Assembly (NCBI RefSeq): GCF_003583765.1
Contig: NZ_QXQA01000002.1
Coordinates: forward strand, 62,001 to 126,000
Direction: 5' to 3'
DNA from: Paenibacillus nanensis
Lineage (GTDB): Bacteria > Bacillota > Bacilli > Paenibacillales > Paenibacillaceae
Length of the DNA stretch: 64,000 bases
Shown piece by piece: positions 63,196 through 64,000 of the stretch (positions are counted from its first letter, which is position 1; every line of letters starts with the position of its first letter). The position numbers were made by a program, and so were the translations under genes. Under the pieces are notes generated by a model. It made no database searches. It saw only the letters and a program-made list of their open reading frames with translations, and was not told where the DNA came from.

Positions 63196-63489
63196 TTACC
63201 ATTTGATCATTTCTATATCTCTATAGCCGCCAATTGAGCCGATCGATCCCTTATTTCCCGGATTTCCGTAATTTCCATAAGAGCCATAACTGACAGACCT
63301 GTAGGGAGAAGAAGTCTTATACAGTTGACGATCTTCTCTAACAATTTCACCTAGATATCTTCCGCTCATATCAATAAATATGCGCTCATTTTCTCGATAG
63401 TGGCCTATGTTTTGTCCTGATGGTGAATGCAAGTGACCTCTAACTTCGTTTGCAATAAGATATCCTCTGCTATCGAACAAAAATTTCAT
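63196..63489 (-). CDS. 4-fold beta flower-type protein with Gly-rich tail
   Basis: About 97 residues from the ATG behind AAGGAG (MKFLFDSRGYLIANEVRGHL). The repeated short beta motifs (DSRGYLIANEV, GQNIGHYREN, DMSGRYLGEIV) match small proteins annotated as 4-fold beta flower proteins. The tail is a Gly/Tyr/Asn repeat (YGSYGNYGNPGNKGSIGSI). Function unknown. Confidence 0.65.
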   Translation of the reverse strand: MKFLFDSRGYLIANEVRGHLHSPSGQNIGHYRENERIFIDMSGRYLGEIVREDRQLYKTSSPYRSVSYGSYGNYGNPGNKGSIGSIGGYRDIEMIKW

Positions 63490-63621
63490 ATGTACCAACT
63501 CCTTTAAAAATGATGTGCCACACTCTTCCAATTCTGTAGTTTGAGTATAGCACACCTTTTTCTAACTGTTAGGAATAGATATACATAATAATTTTGAAGC
63601 TTTTATCTTTCGAGTCACAAT

Positions 63622-63717
63622 TCACAATTGATGTAGTTGGTTAATTCGAACTTTATGTTCAGGCTGCATCATGCGTGATGATTCCCACATACCGTTAATG
63701 GTTAATTTCTTGGACAA
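63622..63717 (-). pseudogene. Truncated second YolD copy
   Basis: TTG at 63717 opens SKKLTINGMWESSRMMQPEH followed by a stop after 31 residues, so about 80 residues are missing. Nearly the same start as the copy at 59.8 kb. Confidence 0.65.
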
Positions 63718-63757
63718 TAGTACACCATCCTAGTTTCGTGATGGATTTATTATATAG

Positions 63758-63769
63758 GAACATTCGTTC
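63758..63769 (-). promoter_or_regulatory. LexA/SOS box upstream of the truncated YolD copy
   Basis: GAACATTCGTTC fits the GAAC-N4-GTTC core and occupies the same relative position as the box at 59.82 kb. Confidence 0.55.
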
Positions 63770-63824
63770 TTGTATCAATAAGTCAATAAAGGGTAATTTG
63801 TTTCCGAACTTTTGATTTAAACGA

Positions 63825-63870
63825 ATAAAGCCGACTTCATCTCCAGGACAGAGAGAAATCGGCTTTATTT
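63825..63870 (-). terminator. Terminator of the integrase gene
   Basis: AAAGCCGATTTC/GAAGTCGGCTTT hairpin followed by TATT on the minus strand, 13 bases after the recombinase stop codon. Confidence 0.7.
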
Positions 63871-63882
63871 ATTTAATCGATA

Positions 63883-64000
63883 TTAGTCTTCTAAATATAG
63901 GTTCTCAAGTGGTGAATGACGCTCATGTTTTTTAGAAATGTCTGAAGAAAAGAGATTTACATAAGTTCTTACCATATCAAGAGTAGCATGACCAAGAATA
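63883..64000 (-). CDS. Tyrosine recombinase (phage integrase), C-terminal end
   Basis: The gene runs off the right edge. The visible 38 residues begin ILGHATLDMVRTYVNLFSSD: the late conserved His in LGHATL and the nucleophilic Tyr in RTY of tyrosine recombinases, followed by a polar tail ending LYLED. It probably drives integration and excision of the AT-rich island. Confidence 0.85.
   Translation of the reverse strand, partial: ILGHATLDMVRTYVNLFSSDISKKHERHSPLENLYLED

Larger units (their letters stand above)
63640..63870. repeat. Direct repeat, copy 2 (YolD start, SOS box, terminator)
   Basis: The diverged second copy of the segment at 59695-59909, in the same orientation. Confidence 0.65.

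Noticed and set aside
1..64000. CRISPR array
   Set aside because: I found no regularly spaced repeats and no cas-like gene.

Overview
The window looks like chromosomal DNA from a Gram-positive, spore-forming, plant-polysaccharide-degrading bacterium of the Paenibacillaceae (Paenibacillus or Cohnella type). The reasons are: strong AGGAGG-type ribosome sites; several YesM/YesN-style histidine kinase plus AraC-type response regulator pairs; many LplB/LplC-type sugar permease pairs without their own ATPase; a multidomain S-layer-anchored xylanase; a Spo0E-like protein; and YolD and DUF3231 family members.

1-45 kb is GC-rich, intact sugar-foraging sequence, mostly on the minus strand. 1-5.5 kb holds two solute-binding proteins and a divergent AraC-type regulator with a degenerate receiver. 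5.5-11.1 kb is a four-gene ABC export operon (ATPase, lipoprotein adaptor, large FtsX-like permease, second ATPase). 11.3-18.1 kb is a xylan module: an intracellular GH8 exo-oligoxylanase, a surface GH10 xylanase with SLH repeats and an intracellular GH43 enzyme. The GH43-xylanase operon and the binding-protein gene at 4.4 kb share a 62-63 base upstream element. 18.3-23.4 kb is a binding protein/kinase/regulator trio. 24.5-35.6 kb is a long sugar locus: PfkB kinase, GH13 sucrose-phosphorylase-like enzyme, esterase, kinase/regulator pair, binding protein, two permeases and a Nif3-like metalloprotein. 36.4-44.9 kb holds another permease pair and binding protein, then a regulator/kinase/binding protein set in which the last two genes overlap by ATGA.

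45-49.5 kb is mixed backbone: small conserved genes, a GNAT acetyltransferase, an SLH/PrcB-like secreted protein, uracil-DNA glycosylase, tRNA-Val, tRNA-Leu and a tRNA-like remnant.

49.6-64 kb is an AT-rich accessory island. It contains an LRAT-like protein, a lysis module (amidase, broken holin), a probable RHH-GNAT toxin-antitoxin pair, PIN_8-type and HEPN-like genes that are each frameshifted, a CoiA-like nuclease, many small phage-like genes, two YolD copies each behind a LexA-type box, and at the right edge the end of a tyrosine recombinase gene. At least six likely single-base frameshifts fall in this island; I saw none in the 45 kb before it. It therefore looks like a decaying prophage or integrative element.

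Together the backbone genes read as several parallel sense-import-degrade units for plant glycans and oligosaccharides. The shared MsmX-type ATPase needed by the permeases must be encoded elsewhere.
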